Assembly (NCBI RefSeq): GCF_000283155.1
Contig: NW_004454163.1
Coordinates: 19,708,718-19,772,717 of the forward strand
DNA: 64,000 nucleotides
Direction of reading: 5' to 3'
From: Ceratotherium simum simum
Taxonomy: Eukaryota > Chordata > Mammalia > Perissodactyla > Rhinocerotidae
The position numbers and the translations under genes are program-made. This document shows positions 39,122 through 52,711 of this stretch, one piece after another. The stretch's first letter is position 1. Each line of letters starts with the position of its first letter. The notes beneath the pieces were generated by a model that had not been told where the DNA came from, ran no database searches, and was given only the letters and a program-made list of their open reading frames with translations.

Positions 39122-40504
39122 CAGCCCCCTTCCTTTTCATTTATCTCACCTTTACCCCCATCTTATTTCTGGCCTTACAATTTTTTTCCCCAGTCAAAAC
39201 AGAAACTAAGACTATTTACAAATGATCTGAGGGAAGGTTTAAGATCAACTGGGCCATGACAGGAAGCACAGAGACCTAGACAAGATCTGGAGAAGGCTGG
39301 GGAGAAGTCTCAGAAGACTCTTGGACTCTACAAGTTACCTGGGCAATCCTGGGAGAGCTCCTGTTCCATCACAATGGAAGGCAAGGAATTAGTGAAGGTT
39401 CCTAAGCAGCCTCCTCTTTGGGAAGTTAAATACAAATGTGACAGCTTCTTGGACTTCATTACTTGAACAAACTTTGATTCAGTAAAACATATGAAAGGAA
39501 TGTAGGAGGCGCTGGATGAAAGGTACCATCAAAAGCTTCCTGAAATGGTCCATGCAGGGAAAATGCAGCCCAGTCTCTTCCTGGGATGCACATAAAGATT
39601 GTGACTAGAGCTGGGCACAGGGTTAAGAACCTGCAGGTGTCCAGGAGACAGCTGTTAGAGCCCCTGGCTGCTCTGAAGGCAGGGAGGTGAAGAGCCACCA
39701 GGGTTTTGCAGGTCTGCTAACATTCTGGGAGGTGATAATTGCCACAAGAGAGGAGGGAGCGAATCTACAAGGGAGCAAGAGAGAGAGGATCAAGTCTACA
39801 CTGCAAACTCCCAGATGGAAGCAACCATGTTTTCCACAGCAGCACCGGGTGTGATGCTCGGCTCCCAGTGGCTTCTCAACAAAGTTACACAAATAGATGA
39901 AGAAATGCTGGAGGAATGATTGATTCACCCACTCACCACTGGCAGCATTGCCAAGGGAAAGCAATAAGAATGTGAGGGTTGTGGAGAATAATTTGGTAAT
40001 TAAGTTAGCAGTTTACAGGACATACAATATTTAGATAACAATACACTAAAAGTAATCACCAGTAAGCTACAAATTTCATGAGAGACAGAATAGCAACATT
40101 TGCGTTCTAGGGACTCAGCCCCAAGGATTAGTCTCTGATTTGTTCTGTGACTTGAAGCTCACGTCCTTCTTATTCTCCATGTAGACTGTAGTTGGTGACT
40201 TGGTCTAGGGTCCTGCACATGGTCCAAGGACCCCTGCCCAAGTGTCAGACTAGCCACTTCATCTTGCAGGTGAGAAAACTAAGGCCGAGAGAGGTTTGAG
40301 GCCACAGCCAGTGGCAGTGCTGGTTCTAGAAGCCACATCTCCTGATGCATAGGCCTGTGCTTTGTTTTATTAATGCATTCATTTGCTTCTGTATTAAACC
40401 ACATCCTATCTGCAGATAGAGAGCCATGAGGAATTACCTGGTTTCACACGTGGGTGCCCTCCTCCAATAAAACAAACTTCTAGGTGGGATAGGAATCTGA
40501 TCGT

Positions 40505-40737
40505 ACTGAATAATAGCCATTGTAATAATGCAAGTAGCACCTAATGGTGGTTCCGTGCTCACTACATGTCGGGCACATGCAAAGTGCTTTACCTGTGTTA
40601 ACTACTCCTTATAATGACCTGAGGAGGCAGGTCCTGTTCTGATCCACAGTCTACCAGTGAGGAAATGGAGACAGATGTCACCTTGCTCACAGGTGGTGGG
40701 GCCACATTTGACCCCAGAGCCAGGAGACACACTGCCT
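40505..40737 (+). repeat. MIR SINE
   Basis: The plus-strand MIR shows tgcaaagtgctttacctgtg, gaggaggcaggtcctg and gtgaggaaatggagac in order. It is diverged in the 3' part. Confidence 0.85.
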
Positions 40738-41667
40738 TGAGAAGCAGCTGACCTGGACTTTCTTTTTCCAAGACGAGATGCTCTTGTTGCTGTAATGGGA
40801 CCTCTACTATGTCATCAGCAGGCAGAACTTTGGCGACAGTGTGTGAGGGCGCCAGGTTCCCGTTCCAGCTCTGTCCCCACCGGGCCGAGTGGGCTGGGCA
40901 CGGCCCTCACTCCACCTCACTGAGCCTCAGGTTCCTCTTCTGGGAAACAAGCCTGAAGACCACCGCCCATCTATTGTTGGGAGTCTCAAATGCACCAAGC
41001 TATGCCACTGCCCTGAGAAGCCACTTACTGACAACAAACGTGTGACGTGACCATCATGTGCTATTTCTGTGCACGTCTAACCTCCCTTGCTAAACTGTTG
41101 AAGGCCAATGGGTTATGGATTCAGACTCTTGTATCAACCGGAATCAGGTTCAAATTCTGGATCTTCCGCTTAAGCAGTTCCTTAAACCCTGCAAGCTGCA
41201 GTGTCCTCACTCCATGAGTGTGTGGTAAGGGTCAGACTTGACACATGCAGCACACTGACCACGGGCTCATCAGCTGTGTTAGCTCCAGGCTGTCACTGTG
41301 ATAGGCATGATGAGGGGCAGACTCCCAGGAGCCCTTGCTTGGAGCACAGCCGGTAGCACACATCCAGCAACGCTCCCGGCTGACCCTGCTGAGTTTAGAT
41401 GGTCAACACGTAGCATGGAGGCAGCACAGACTCAGGAGTCCCTAGAATTAAACATCCTTCTCAGCCTTGTTTTCAACAGCTGTGTGCCTGCTGCCATGTT
41501 AACTCGCCCCTTGTCTGCCCCTTCCCCAATAGGGTGAGCTGGACCAGGAGGTTTCTAAGGTTCCATTGAGCCCTCAAGTGGTATTACCTTGACTCAAACC
41601 AGCAGCTTCCCCCGACCTCATCCACACAGCCTGGACACAAAGTGCCAGATGGGCGACCTGAGGGCTA

Positions 41668-42024
<357 letters not shown>

Positions 42025-42527
42025 TCACCAGCACTTGGGCACCTGCAAACACCCTCTCCCCTGTCTCCCAGCTCCCAGCTACTGTCTTGGAAGGGGGTTC
42101 ATGGACTCTCATGTAGGACTCACTGCTCATCCCAGGCCAGAACACACGCTGCTGGAGAGAGAGCAAAGGGATGCACTTGTCTGGGTAACTCTGTAAACAG
42201 CCGCCCATGGGCTGGCAGAGGCATTCACATGCTCCCACACACCGTCCTTCCCTCTCCCAGAATGATGCTGATTCGGAAAAGAAAAGGGAGAATCAGGAGA
42301 GATGCAAACGGGGCAGGGAGGAGAGCAAGCGTGCTTGGGGGAAGCTGCCGAGGCTGCGCAGGCATTCACTAAGGGGCGGGGGGGAGGGGGGCGGTGAGGG
42401 GACCGCGGCCTCCCAGGATGCTGTATCCCTCACACCCCAGCAGCAGGGACGGAACTTGGAGGGGAGGACAAGGAAGGAGACTACATATTTTGCCCACTTT
42501 TCAATGCGTTTCTCCTTTCTGTTGCTT

Positions 42528-42738
42528 TTTTTTTTTAAAGATTTTATGTATTTATTTTTTCCCCCAAAGCCCCAGCAGATAGTTGGATGTCATAGCTGCA
42601 CATCCTTCTAGTTGCTGTATGTGGGACGCGGCCTCAGCATGGCCGGAGAAGCGGTGCGTCGGTGCGCGCCTGGGATCCGAACCCGGGTCGCCAGCAGCGG
42701 AGCGCGTGAACTTAACCGCTAAGCCACCGGGCCGGCCC
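42528..42738 (-). mobile_element. ERE-type SINE
   Basis: The minus-strand copy has the 'ccccagcagatagttgg' tail and a GC-rich head (gggatccgaacccgggtc). The 10-bp duplication tctgttgctt lies at 42518-42527 and 42739-42748. Confidence 0.94.
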
Positions 42739-45700
42739 TCTGTTGCTTCTTAAGGGCATGAAAGTATTAACTCGTCTCAACTCCAGCCCTTGCTGCAGAG
42801 TCTTGCATAAGGAAACAGCCAATAAAAACTTTGTGACAAGCAGGATGAGAACTGAACTTTCTCCTTGGGACTGGTGTGCACTACTCCTGTTTACTCAACC
42901 GGGAAAGCAGGAGGCCAGATGCCTCCTCCTTGCAAGTTCTTTTGCCCTCTCCATTTGCCCAGTGTCCGCCCAGTGCCAGCAGGGCGGGTCTTGGGGATCA
43001 AGTGCGTGTCACATGCCCCTCCCCCAATTCCCCACCTCACACAGCCCTGGGCACACAAGAGACACTCAGAGGCCAGCAGGACTGGGTGGAGGGCAGCGGG
43101 CAGAGCCCTGCTGTCCCTGCAGGATTGTGCCCCTCCCTCCCTGTTCCTGGTGGGCTCTGCTCCTGGGAAACCTCCTCCTGCTGGTTGGAGCCCAGCTTTC
43201 CTGGCAGGAATCATGGAGCAGGAGCCGCATCCACATTGCTTGCGAGCAGGACCAGTAACCCCTTGCAAACTCCAAGGGGGGAAACAATCATCCCAGGAGT
43301 GGTTTTGGCCACAGTCAGTCACTGTACTGCCCCCAGCTCAGCCTCACGAAGAAGAGCCTCAGACCCTGCCAGGCTCACACGGGCTGCTTCTTGGGCACAG
43401 CTGGTCACGTCAACACCAGGCCCTACTCTGAAAAGTCTGCAGGAAAGGAGGGAAGGGGGTGATAGCCGTGAGTGTACTTCCAGGGCTACTATATTATGGC
43501 TTCTGTCCCTGAGTCTGCCCCTTACTGTCACAGTGTGTTCTCCCTCCAGTGGGGCAGCAGGGGATTACTGCCAACAAGCTCATCCTGGGGACCTCTCCCG
43601 TTCAGGACTCTGGCTCCTCAAAGGCCCAGAGCCTCACCCAGGCTTGGCCTCCCCAGAGACCGCCTTTGGATGTAGACTTTTTGCTGTCCCCTCCCGTGCT
43701 TAGCACTTGGCTGTCCTGTGTGTTCCACGCATCCTAGCAAACCCCACAGCGACCCGGGCGGTGTCAGGGTGAGCTGAGAACTTAAAGGTGCTAACACTTA
43801 CATTTACTTAGGGCCTTCTACTAGCTACTGCTTTAACCCGAAGGTGCGGCTCACTGGGAGGACTTCCAGGCACAATGCCGTGGAAGTTCTCGGGAGGGCG
43901 CAGAGGTGAGTGCATCTGGTGCTGAGAGGGCATGTGCGACCCTTTACTCCAACCATGTCATTTTCCATATGTGGAGAGACACCAAGATGGAGATCACTTG
44001 CCTGACACTGACACCTGGGCTAGAACCCAGGTGGTCTCCTGACCTTGGTCTAAAGCTCTTCTCCTGTCCCACACTGGCTGGCCCTCCAGACCCTGAGGAG
44101 GGGCTGCCGGGTCTCTCTCACAGGGTCACCACACTCCTGTAGTTCCTGGGAGGGCAGACGCTCCCACTCCCTCTCCGGGGGGGTGCACGCATGTTGCCGA
44201 GCTAAACAGTGAGGAGTCAGCATTAATCCCCACATCACCAGCCTCAGAGGGACACACTCAGAATTCTTAATTCTATAACATGCCAGGCATGATGCACAAA
44301 GATAAAAGTAGAGAACCGGGCAGCCCAGTCAGCCCACAGTGCTCAGGAAGTCAGGCACGTGAGTAAATTAAAAACCAGTCCACCAACTCCAGGTCTGTCC
44401 TTTGTTCCCAGATTTGCACAGGAGCTTCTCCCTCCCTGTCCACACACACCACAAAGGGGCGAAGGCCGGGGAGGGCGTGCCACTTGGTGGTATGAGAAGG
44501 AAGACCCCAAATGACTCAGCTCTCAGGAATTTTTTCTATAATGTTAAGTACTTGATGTCAATTAATAAATCAACAAATATTCATGGAGAACCTCCTGTGT
44601 ATACGCCACTGTGCTGAGCCCCGTTCCCAAAGAGGCCACAGACACACAAGAATAAGCAGCAAGAAGAGTCCCCGACGGCAGGAGGCAGCAAGACAGAGTT
44701 GAGGAAACAGCTGAAAGCCTGGCCTCCCGTCACCCACACGCCCTGGGCCCATTTCCTCATGTGTAAAGTGAACGCACTTGGCTGAATTACTTGCAAGGTT
44801 TCTTCTAGATCTTTAGTTATACAGTCTCATTAGCTGTAAAGGTCATGCACCAGAAAAGGCCTAGGCTAATACTCACTTTCTCTCTGTGGAGACCGTGAAA
44901 ACTAGGACCCAACAAACACCCCTCTGCCCCAGCTTACGGACCTGCCTCCCTGTGGACAGAAACTGGCAAGGTTACTGCCAGCTCGGAGGTGGTCAGTTTC
45001 CCGTTTCTAAAAAAACCATTTGTGCTCCATGGATGTTCTTATTTCTTTAGTTCACACCTGGACTTTCTACGCAACTGCCCAAGAGATTCCCTGGGATCTT
45101 GGAGAAATGGGAGGCGGCAGCCCCAGCATCACGAATGAGAGAGAAGCGTCTGAACCCACAGGCCTGGCCACACGAGGCTGAATTGTTTGTGGATACACAC
45201 GGTTATGCCACTGAATTCCAGCAGACAGAAACTGTGCTGATGGCTCAGGACCAACAGAATTTTGGGAAACACAAGGGGAATTATCACCTCCTAGAAGAAA
45301 GCCACGAGCAGTTAAAGAGAGGACACGTGTGAGAGGAGCTGAGCAGAATCAGGCTCTTCCTCTTCCTTGTCATTCCCCGCAGACATCCTGCAGCAGCTAG
45401 GGCTCAAGGCCAAGTGAGCCGTAAACCCCAAGCCCCTCCTAACGTGGCTGCACACACCCTTCCTGGTTAAATGCGGTCTCCGCTGACCTGGGCAGGCCCA
45501 CTAGGGGTGAGTAACGACCCCAGGTTTACCCGCCCAAGCCCAGGTGGCAACAGCAAAGCTACTCTCTGTGCGGAGGGCCTCCTGTTGTCTGCTGGGATCT
45601 GCTGGGTGGAGAGGGGCTGCAAGGAGGTTTCCTGGGACCCGAGGTAATGTCCAGTAATGCACCCTAAGTCTCACTTTGGAGTTCTATAGACTCGGAAAGG

Positions 45701-46224
45701 CTTGGATGGAAATTGCCAGTGGCCAAAGGAGCACTGTTTTCGGAGCCAGACCTGAGCCATGGCCACACTCCTGCCTCTACCTAGCTCTGCGACCTTGAGT
45801 GTGTGCTAGAAGTCAGGCCAGCCTGATAGCAGCAGGGACCCCTGCTCTCCTAACGCACCTCCCCATCCCTCTCCCGGTATGCCTTGACAGACAGCTTCAG
45901 ACAGCCCTGAGAAGACAACAGACTCTCCAGACACCCAGCTCTGCCTGCAGCAGCCTATCTCTGGGGCACGGACTGCCCTCTCTTTACTTTAGTTTTGCCA
46001 TATATAAATGGTGACAGTGATGCTGGTTTCTCCTAGTTCCCAAGATGTGAAAATGAGCCAGCTTTTTGGAAGCAGAAGGGCTCTACATATTCTTGTGGCT
46101 ATTCCCAGAGCAGGTTCTCAACACTGGCTCCCAAAGGAAAAGACGCAGCTGCAAAGATCTATAAACTCTTAAAAGTTAGCAAGTGAAAACAAGTTCTGAA
46201 CCTGGGGACCCTTTCAGAGGCTGT

Positions 46225-46239
46225 GATTGGGCATGGTGT

Positions 46240-46280
<41 letters not shown>

Positions 46281-46299
46281 TCCCTTGATTGGGCATGGT

Positions 46300-46357
<58 letters not shown>

Positions 46358-46363
46358 TCCCTT
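46225..46363. repeat. Duplicated (GT)n block
   Basis: Two adjacent copies of a unit read gattgggcatggtg-(GT)n-agattccctt: copy 1 at 46225-46286 and copy 2 at 46287-46363. The GT runs have different lengths. Confidence 0.95.
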
Positions 46364-47284
46364 CAGAAATCTAAGCAAAATTCAGTGTATGAATGTAAAT
46401 TTTTCTAGGGAGAGGACAGATTTCCCAACCTTACCTCCAAATTACCCATGCATAATATAATTTATATTGAAACCAGAACACTCTCCATTACAGAAAAACA
46501 GTAGGAGAGGAAAAGCAACCCTGTCTCCAAAGCATGTTTGTCACTGGGGCAGCCCGTGTCATAACAGGATGCCCTCATTGCCAGCTGGGCTCCAGGAATC
46601 ATAGTCCCACATCCCCCTGCCCGGCCTGCCTGCTCTCTCCCCCTGCTTCCTCCCTCACTGCTGGATTCACCAAATTGGAAGAGACACAAACCCACACGTG
46701 TCACTACCACATGTGGCAGGCACTAGGAAATCGGTTCTTCCGGCTTCCCCACCACAGGCAGCGGCTCCTTTCTGTGCTTAACCCGGTTTCACAGGCTATT
46801 AGTTCCCTCTTGTACCCTGGGCTTGCTGAGAATGGAATTATTTTAAAATAAAAATAGCTTTTCTTCTATCTTATCACCAGCATTATTATTGCTGCAGAGG
46901 AAGACAGATCCAGGGTATTAAGCAGCCCCTGGGAAAACCTCTACTTGGGCCTGGTTCCCTGACAACATGTGGATGAAGACAATGGGAGCTGATAACAGAG
47001 ATGGTTCTGAAGATCAGAAAGATATGCACACTCACGCACACCTTTTTCTCTCTTTTTCAAATTTTAAATATCACCTGTGCTCTTTTTCCTTATTCATCTC
47101 ATTTCTTATCTCCACCTAGGATAATTTAAAGTGACTAAATCTTGACTCGAGTTTTAGCACTGAGATTCACCTTCATTTCCTTCTCTCCCTCCTTTAGCAA
47201 AAAGAATTAAATCTCTCCTGAAATAAATTTACCTCCCCGCTGGGCGCTGCTTAATACCTTCACCTTCTGATTACCTACAGCGTG

Positions 47285-47425
47285 GGCTGGAAGCAGCCCC
47301 ACTGGGAGCCAGGCCTTCTGGATTCTACCTTGACACAGTTACAGGCCAGCTGTGTGCCTGGGCAGCTCAACCCTTCTGGGTCTCAGTTTCGTCTCTGCAG
47401 AAAGAGGGGCTGAATGAGAAGATCT
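47285..47425 (-). repeat. MIR-like fragment (antisense)
   Basis: The plus-strand 'ctgtgtgcctgggcagctca' and 'gggtctcagtttcgtctctg' match the complement of MIR. It is degraded. Confidence 0.6.
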
Positions 47426-47660
47426 GGAGATCAGAGCACTAGAAAATCTTCACTGATTCTGTGACTTTCTTGCCAACTTCGTGGCATACTCCTGGTGCCA
47501 CCTACTGACATTTTCTGGAAGTGCTTACTGTTTTCAGCAATTTTGAACAAATGCTTAGTGATGGCTCAACATTCAATTAGTTGAGGTAAGAGAGAAAGGT
47601 AGCCAGGGAAAAGGCCAGCTCTGTTTCCACAACTGCCCACAGAGGCACAAGGAGGCAGAG

Positions 47661-47910
47661 ATAATAATAATGGCAATAACAACACTAACATTTACTGGGT
47701 GCTTATCACATGCAAGCACTGTTCTAAGTGCGTTACACAAACTAATTCACCTGATCCTCTCACTCACCATAGGAGGTACGCTGCTATGATTGTCCCAGTT
47801 CACAGATGAGGACACTGAGGCACTGAGCGGTTATGAAGCAGTTACTAAACAGCTGGCAGTGAATGGACTCCAGAGTCCACATTCTCGAGTGCTCTGCCAT
47901 ATCACCTCGG
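47661..47910 (+). repeat. MIR SINE
   Basis: The plus-strand MIR reads tttactgggtgcttatcaca, cactgttctaagtgcgttac and cacagatgaggacactgagg in canonical order. Confidence 0.92.
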
Positions 47911-48572
47911 CGTCTCTGTTCTGTCCTACATCCTGGGGCCCTGTTGCCTCCCTCAGACAGTCACTCTTTAGCCTTAACCCTGGGTTAGCTCATCCTTGAG
48001 GAGGGACCAGAGGTGGGTGGTTAACTAAAATCCAGGACAATCTCATTTTAACCAATATGGTAGTGGTCAAATTCTCCCATCAACCTCTATAGAGCCTAGC
48101 TTGGGTTCTGCCTCTTTTAAGGGATAGGGAGGGGGGCCCACCATGGTGTAACGCCCCCTAGCCGGGTTGAGTAGAGATGGCACTGCAGCAAACAGCTGGA
48201 GCAGGCCCCCTCCTACTGACGGGCTGGGCTCACTTGGCATGGGCTTCCCTCTCAACGAGAAAAGCCACTCTCAGCCAGCCTTCCCCTGCTTCCTGTCAAA
48301 CCTCCCAGGGAAGCTCCCTTTCCGAATGCTCTTCAGAGGATCTGGGTTCTGGATGCTACAGGTGTGTTACTGGAGTCTTGTGAAGCTAACAGTGGGCTTC
48401 CTAAGGGCATGGGACTCACTGAGTCTGCTCCTAATCTTGTATCTCCTATAGTGAGTAATACCCCGAGGCTGAGCTCACGGTCAGTGCCTGTGAGCGGCCT
48501 TCACAGATGAGGTTGGGCCGGGCCCCTCTGCCAGCGCCTCCTCCAGGGACAGATACCACAAGGTGGGACTTA

Positions 48573-48674
<102 letters not shown>

Positions 48675-49552
48675 CTAGAAAGTCCCAGATTAAAAAATAA
48701 AGAACTCTGGTTATACAAACAATTGCCATGAAATGACTATGTATAGACAGAGGTATAAAAACAAGCCTTTGGGAAAAGACAAAAGCCCAGGACGACCTCA
48801 CCTAACAGTAGTTGAACCCAGGCAGGAATGTGACTTTAAAAGGTCACATTGGAAGAGACACAGAATGACAAGGTCTGGCTGTGAAAGGCACTGAGTGTGG
48901 AGCGGTGGGGGGAAGATGCAAGGACAGTGTCCCCAGAGGAGAAAGCACCCCAAATCCAGAGGATGTGACTAAAATCTGTCTCAGTTTTGAATCCTCCACA
49001 CTCATTACTGCCTACTTACCCCTACCCCCATGCTGCCCCAGGGCCCATGCCCAGAAGTGACCCAGCCTCTTAGAGCCCAGAATGATCCAGGTGGCCTCTG
49101 TCCCCTCCCTCCTGCTCCACAATCTGTCCCAGAAGGTGAAAACATTAGGAACAAATGCTAAGTTGGACTTGCCACCGTGGGAGGACTACGAGTGAGGAAA
49201 GACTTTCTCCACCTCAGAAACAAAATAAGTAGCAAGGGGCAAGGCATGAGTGAAAAACCAGGCCAAGGGGGATGCTCAGACAGTGGCTGTTCTAATTCTG
49301 TGCCTTGTTATTTTTGAACATGTCCATACTAAGTAACTTCAGAAGATTCTAGAAACTTCCAGCAAAGTCTCCCATGAAAGGTCATGCTGAGAGGGCAACA
49401 AGTATCTTGCTCTGGCTTTAGAGATCCTAGACCAAAAGACTCTGCTTTTTAGGTTTAAGAGCCGCACAGGTAAAGACATGTAATAAAAAAACCAAATCTA
49501 TTGCCTATATGTCACCCCCCAACCAGCCCAACCACGGCCACCATCTTGTTAC
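48675..49552 (-). other. MYO5B intron 28
   Basis: This 878-nt intron has no recognisable repeat and no visible RNA gene. Confidence 0.9.
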
Positions 49553-49792
49553 CGTGCTCTTGCCAGCAAGTCGCCGCTGGTCAGCACTGACGATCTGGGT
49601 CCTCAGGATGAGCACCTCCTCCTTGCGAACCTCAAGCTCCTCATTCGCCAGCTTGAGCTGGTTCAGCAGGAGGCTGTAGCTGTCTGGGGAAATGTGGGTG
49701 GAGTTGCTCTGTGTGGCTTGGTCGGCCATGGCTTTCCTCAGCTCATTCAGGTCATTCTTCAGCTTCTTGTTCTCCGACTCCAGCTCTTGCCT
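49553..49792 (-). CDS. MYO5B: MYO5B exon 28 (residues 1202-1281; coiled coil)
   Basis: This 240-nt frame-0 exon encodes [20 protein letters not shown] through [20 protein letters not shown] and [10 protein letters not shown]. It is heptad-rich coiled coil. The donor ACG|gtaaca has a non-consensus last exon base pair (CG rather than AG). The acceptor is ttccag. Confidence 0.96.
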
Positions 49793-50969
49793 CTGGAAGA
49801 CAGCCGGAGTGATAGACTCCATTACTCCCTAGATCCAGAGCACTCTCCCCGTGTGGGCCTCCTCCTCCAGCTTCCTTAACCAACCTGCCTGTCCTCCTGG
49901 GAAGCTGAGAGCAACCTTCCCATCTTAATGATGAAATACAAGGCAAAAGTTCTGGCTGGCATCAGCAAGCAGCCAAAGCTGGGGCCTGGATTTGAACCCA
50001 TAACCCCAAGTTGTTGGTGTGAAGCATCTGACACGACGCCTCTACCGTAGTGTTCCCAGAAATGATTCAGTAGTGTTTGAATTTCTAAGCATATTTGGCC
50101 AATGAAACCCATCCTTCTGGAAATGCCAGGTTAATTTTAAAGAACATGCTTTTAACACAGGACTTCCTAGAACCTTATACATTCATGTACTTTGTGACTT
50201 TCCAAGAGAAGATATGGAAGGCAGGATTTCCTAAACTTATTTATCTAGACAGCTGCCCTTTTTTTCCAAGGAGCATCACATGGACTAATGTTTTGGAGAA
50301 TATACCCAAAACAGTCTTTTATTGTTTTGGTCATATAGAAAGCCACTGACCATCAATGCCAGTGGAAGAAAAATTATCTGTATAGAATCAAAAATACCAA
50401 TGAAACTCAATTTTGGAATGTATTTTAAATTTTCTGGATAAAATATTTGTGTTTGAGATGAAGTCAGATAATTTAAAGTCTGATAATCACAAATTGATAA
50501 TAGGGCCCTGAAATATATGGGATTCAAAATTTCCCAAAGAAAACCCAAAAATGTGGATGAGTGGGCACTGGCTGCACGTTTATTACAGAGCCACAGGAGC
50601 ATAGAAATAGGGAACCATTGGGTATAATCTCTTTATTTTCTGAATGAGGAAGCTGAGAAGGGAGTGGAGAAGGCTCACAGTGAGTACAGAGGCTGAGCTG
50701 GGACTACAGCCCAGGACTGCTGACGTCTGGTCCAGGAGTCCCATTTGTCAGCCCCGCCACACCACTTCAGGCCTCCTTGGATAATGCTCTGCCAGGTGTG
50801 ACCAGCCTCAGGACCCTTCCACCCAATCTCACTCTCATAGATAGCACACGTAAGCCTTGAGCCCAGTACCCAAACTATGTGCTTCTGTAACTGTGGGCCC
50901 TCCAGGACCAGTTCAACTGACCCCATCTTATCAACAAAGTGATTAAGAATTGCCTTTCAGAAACTTTGC

Positions 50970-51577
50970 AATGTCATGTAGCCAGAGCATGCACAGAAGA
51001 AATCTTGACCTGAAGTGACCTGGAACCAAAAAACCAAGACACGACAGGAACTTAAAAGTCAGACACTTATCAGAAGCGAGGGGTCCCTCATTCAGGAAGA
51101 CCAAGTGTTAAAATTCCTTCCTCATCTCATCATAAATGTTTAGAACCCTATCGTAAAAGTTTAGAACCTCATAAATGCTTAGAACCCTATCATAAAAGTT
51201 TAGAACCTCATCATAAATGTTTAGAACCCTATCGTAAAAGTTTAGAACCTCATAAATGCTTAGAACCCTATCATAAAAGTTTAGAACCTCATCATGTTTA
51301 GAACCCTGTCATAAATGTTGAGAACCTCATCAAACATGCTTGAAGCCCACCAATCAAAAGCTGTCCCGTCAGCATTTCTGTGTGCCAGCCTGTTCTCCCT
51401 GACCTCTTAAATTTTGCCCCAAATCCTGAATCAGGGAGACAGATCTGAAGGCCCCCTGTCTCCTTGCAGATTGATCTCGCAGAATAAAGCTGATTTCTTT
51501 TCCCAGAAGCTGATGCTGTAATTAACCGGCTTGTTTACGTGCAATGGGCGAGAGAACCCCATTTTTGTGCGGTAACA
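50970..51577 (+). mobile_element. LTR of an endogenous retrovirus (approximate ends)
   Basis: The 3' half has features of a class I LTR: 'gcagaataaagctgatttc' carries an AATAAA signal, and the block ends ...tgcggtaaca. The 5' part contains an 81-bp tandem array. No internal viral genes adjoin it. The termini and TSDs could not be fixed by eye. Confidence 0.6.
51128..51335 (+). repeat. 81-bp tandem array with shorter sub-repeats
   Basis: Two full 81-bp copies (51128-51208 and 51209-51289) and a partial third (from 51290) are each built from roughly 20-bp 'cataaa-gtttagaaccct' sub-units. The array lies in the presumed U3 region of the LTR. Confidence 0.93.
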
Positions 51578-51914
51578 TGAGTAATTAGTGCCAGAATTGA
51601 ATTAAATCATACAACACTCAGTTGGTGTAGGCAGAGAACTGGAGAATTGCTTGGTGCGGAAAACCCATACATTTTGTGTCAGAAGTGGGAACAGAGTGAA
51701 CAGTTTCCTATTTGCATATATTGTAGTCCCTTGTAATAAATACAAATTTTCCTTCATTTCAAAGATGAAGAAACTAAAGTGTAGGAAGGGGAAATTGTGC
51801 TTATGGCTCCATTTATTAGCAGACCAAAGCTTAGGGCAGGATTTGCTGCCCAGCTTCATCTTCCGTCCTCCACAGGGTGAGGGTTCAAGGAAGCCTGTCT
51901 TCCAAGAGTCTTAC

Positions 51915-51980
51915 CTTCAGGCTATTGTAGGCTAGATCTGCATCCTGGTCCACATCCATGTCATTCTTTGGTTGGTCCTC
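51915..51980 (-). CDS. MYO5B: MYO5B exon 27 (residues 1180-1201)
   Basis: This 66-nt frame-0 exon encodes EDQPKNDMDVDQDADLAYNS-LK, an acidic linker between coiled-coil segments. The tail ADLAYNSLK matches MYO5B as I recall it, while the first half is the most diverged stretch of the gene in this window. Frame-neutral length would allow skipping. The acceptor is atgtag and the donor AAG|gtaaga. Confidence 0.93.
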
Positions 51981-52262
51981 CTACATGGACAGAGACAGAG
52001 AGGTGAACATGGACCACCAGGCAGCTACTCCACAGAAGTATTTCCACGCATGGTCAAAACTTGCTTGTTTTGCCCTTGCACAAGTACATGTACTCCCACC
52101 CTCCAAATGTCCACTTCCTTGCCACCTCCAAAATGCAGCTCACTACTTCAGGCCACCGTGAAGCTCTCCATACACATCATCCTCCTGCCCACCCTCACCC
52201 CTTCTGTAACTTTATTCACATGGTTCTCATAGGCAACTGCAGGTTGAATATGTATAACCACA

Positions 52263-52711
52263 TGAATACGGTTTGAATTATGTCCCCCAAAAAGATACAC
52301 TGAAGTCCTAACCCCTGATCCCTGTGAATGTAACCTAATTTGGAAATAGGGTATTTACAGATGTAATCAAGTCAAGATGAGGTCATTAGGATGGGCCCTA
52401 AGCCAACATGACCGGTGTCCTTACAAGAAGAGGAGAAGACACACACAGGGAAGAAGATGGCCATGTGAAGATGGAGGCAGAGACTGGAGTTATGTAGCTG
52501 CAAGCCAAAGACTGCCAAGGATTGCCAGCAACACCAGAAGCTCAGAGAGAGGCATGGAACAAATTCTCCCCAAAGCCTTAAAGAGAGCATGGCCCTGCTG
52601 ACACCTTCTTTTTGACTTCTGGCCTTCAGAACTATGAAAGAATAAATGTCTGTTATTTTAAGCCATCCAGCGTGTGATACTTTGTTTTAGCAGCCCTAGG
52701 AAACTAGCACT
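52263..52711 (+). mobile_element. MaLR LTR (MST/MLT1 type)
   Basis: The plus-strand LTR shows gtttgaattatgtcccccaa, cctaatttggaaatagggt, caagtcaagatgaggtcatt, gaataaatgtctgttatttt and ctaggaaactagcac in the expected order. Confidence 0.93.

Larger units (their letters stand above)
49793..51914 (-). other. MYO5B intron 27
   Basis: The intron contains an LTR-like block (about 50970-51577) with an internal 81-bp tandem array, and a possible MIR scrap near 49970-50010. The rest is unique. Confidence 0.85.

Noticed and set aside
42743..43703. Plus-strand open frames up to 275 codons in intron 29
   Set aside because: The composition is GC-rich and three overlapping frames are open with no domain, no start context and no similarity I recognise; best explained by base composition.
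51128..51335. Possible CRISPR-like repeat array
   Set aside because: The units are contiguous tandem repeats without unique spacers, in a mammalian intron.
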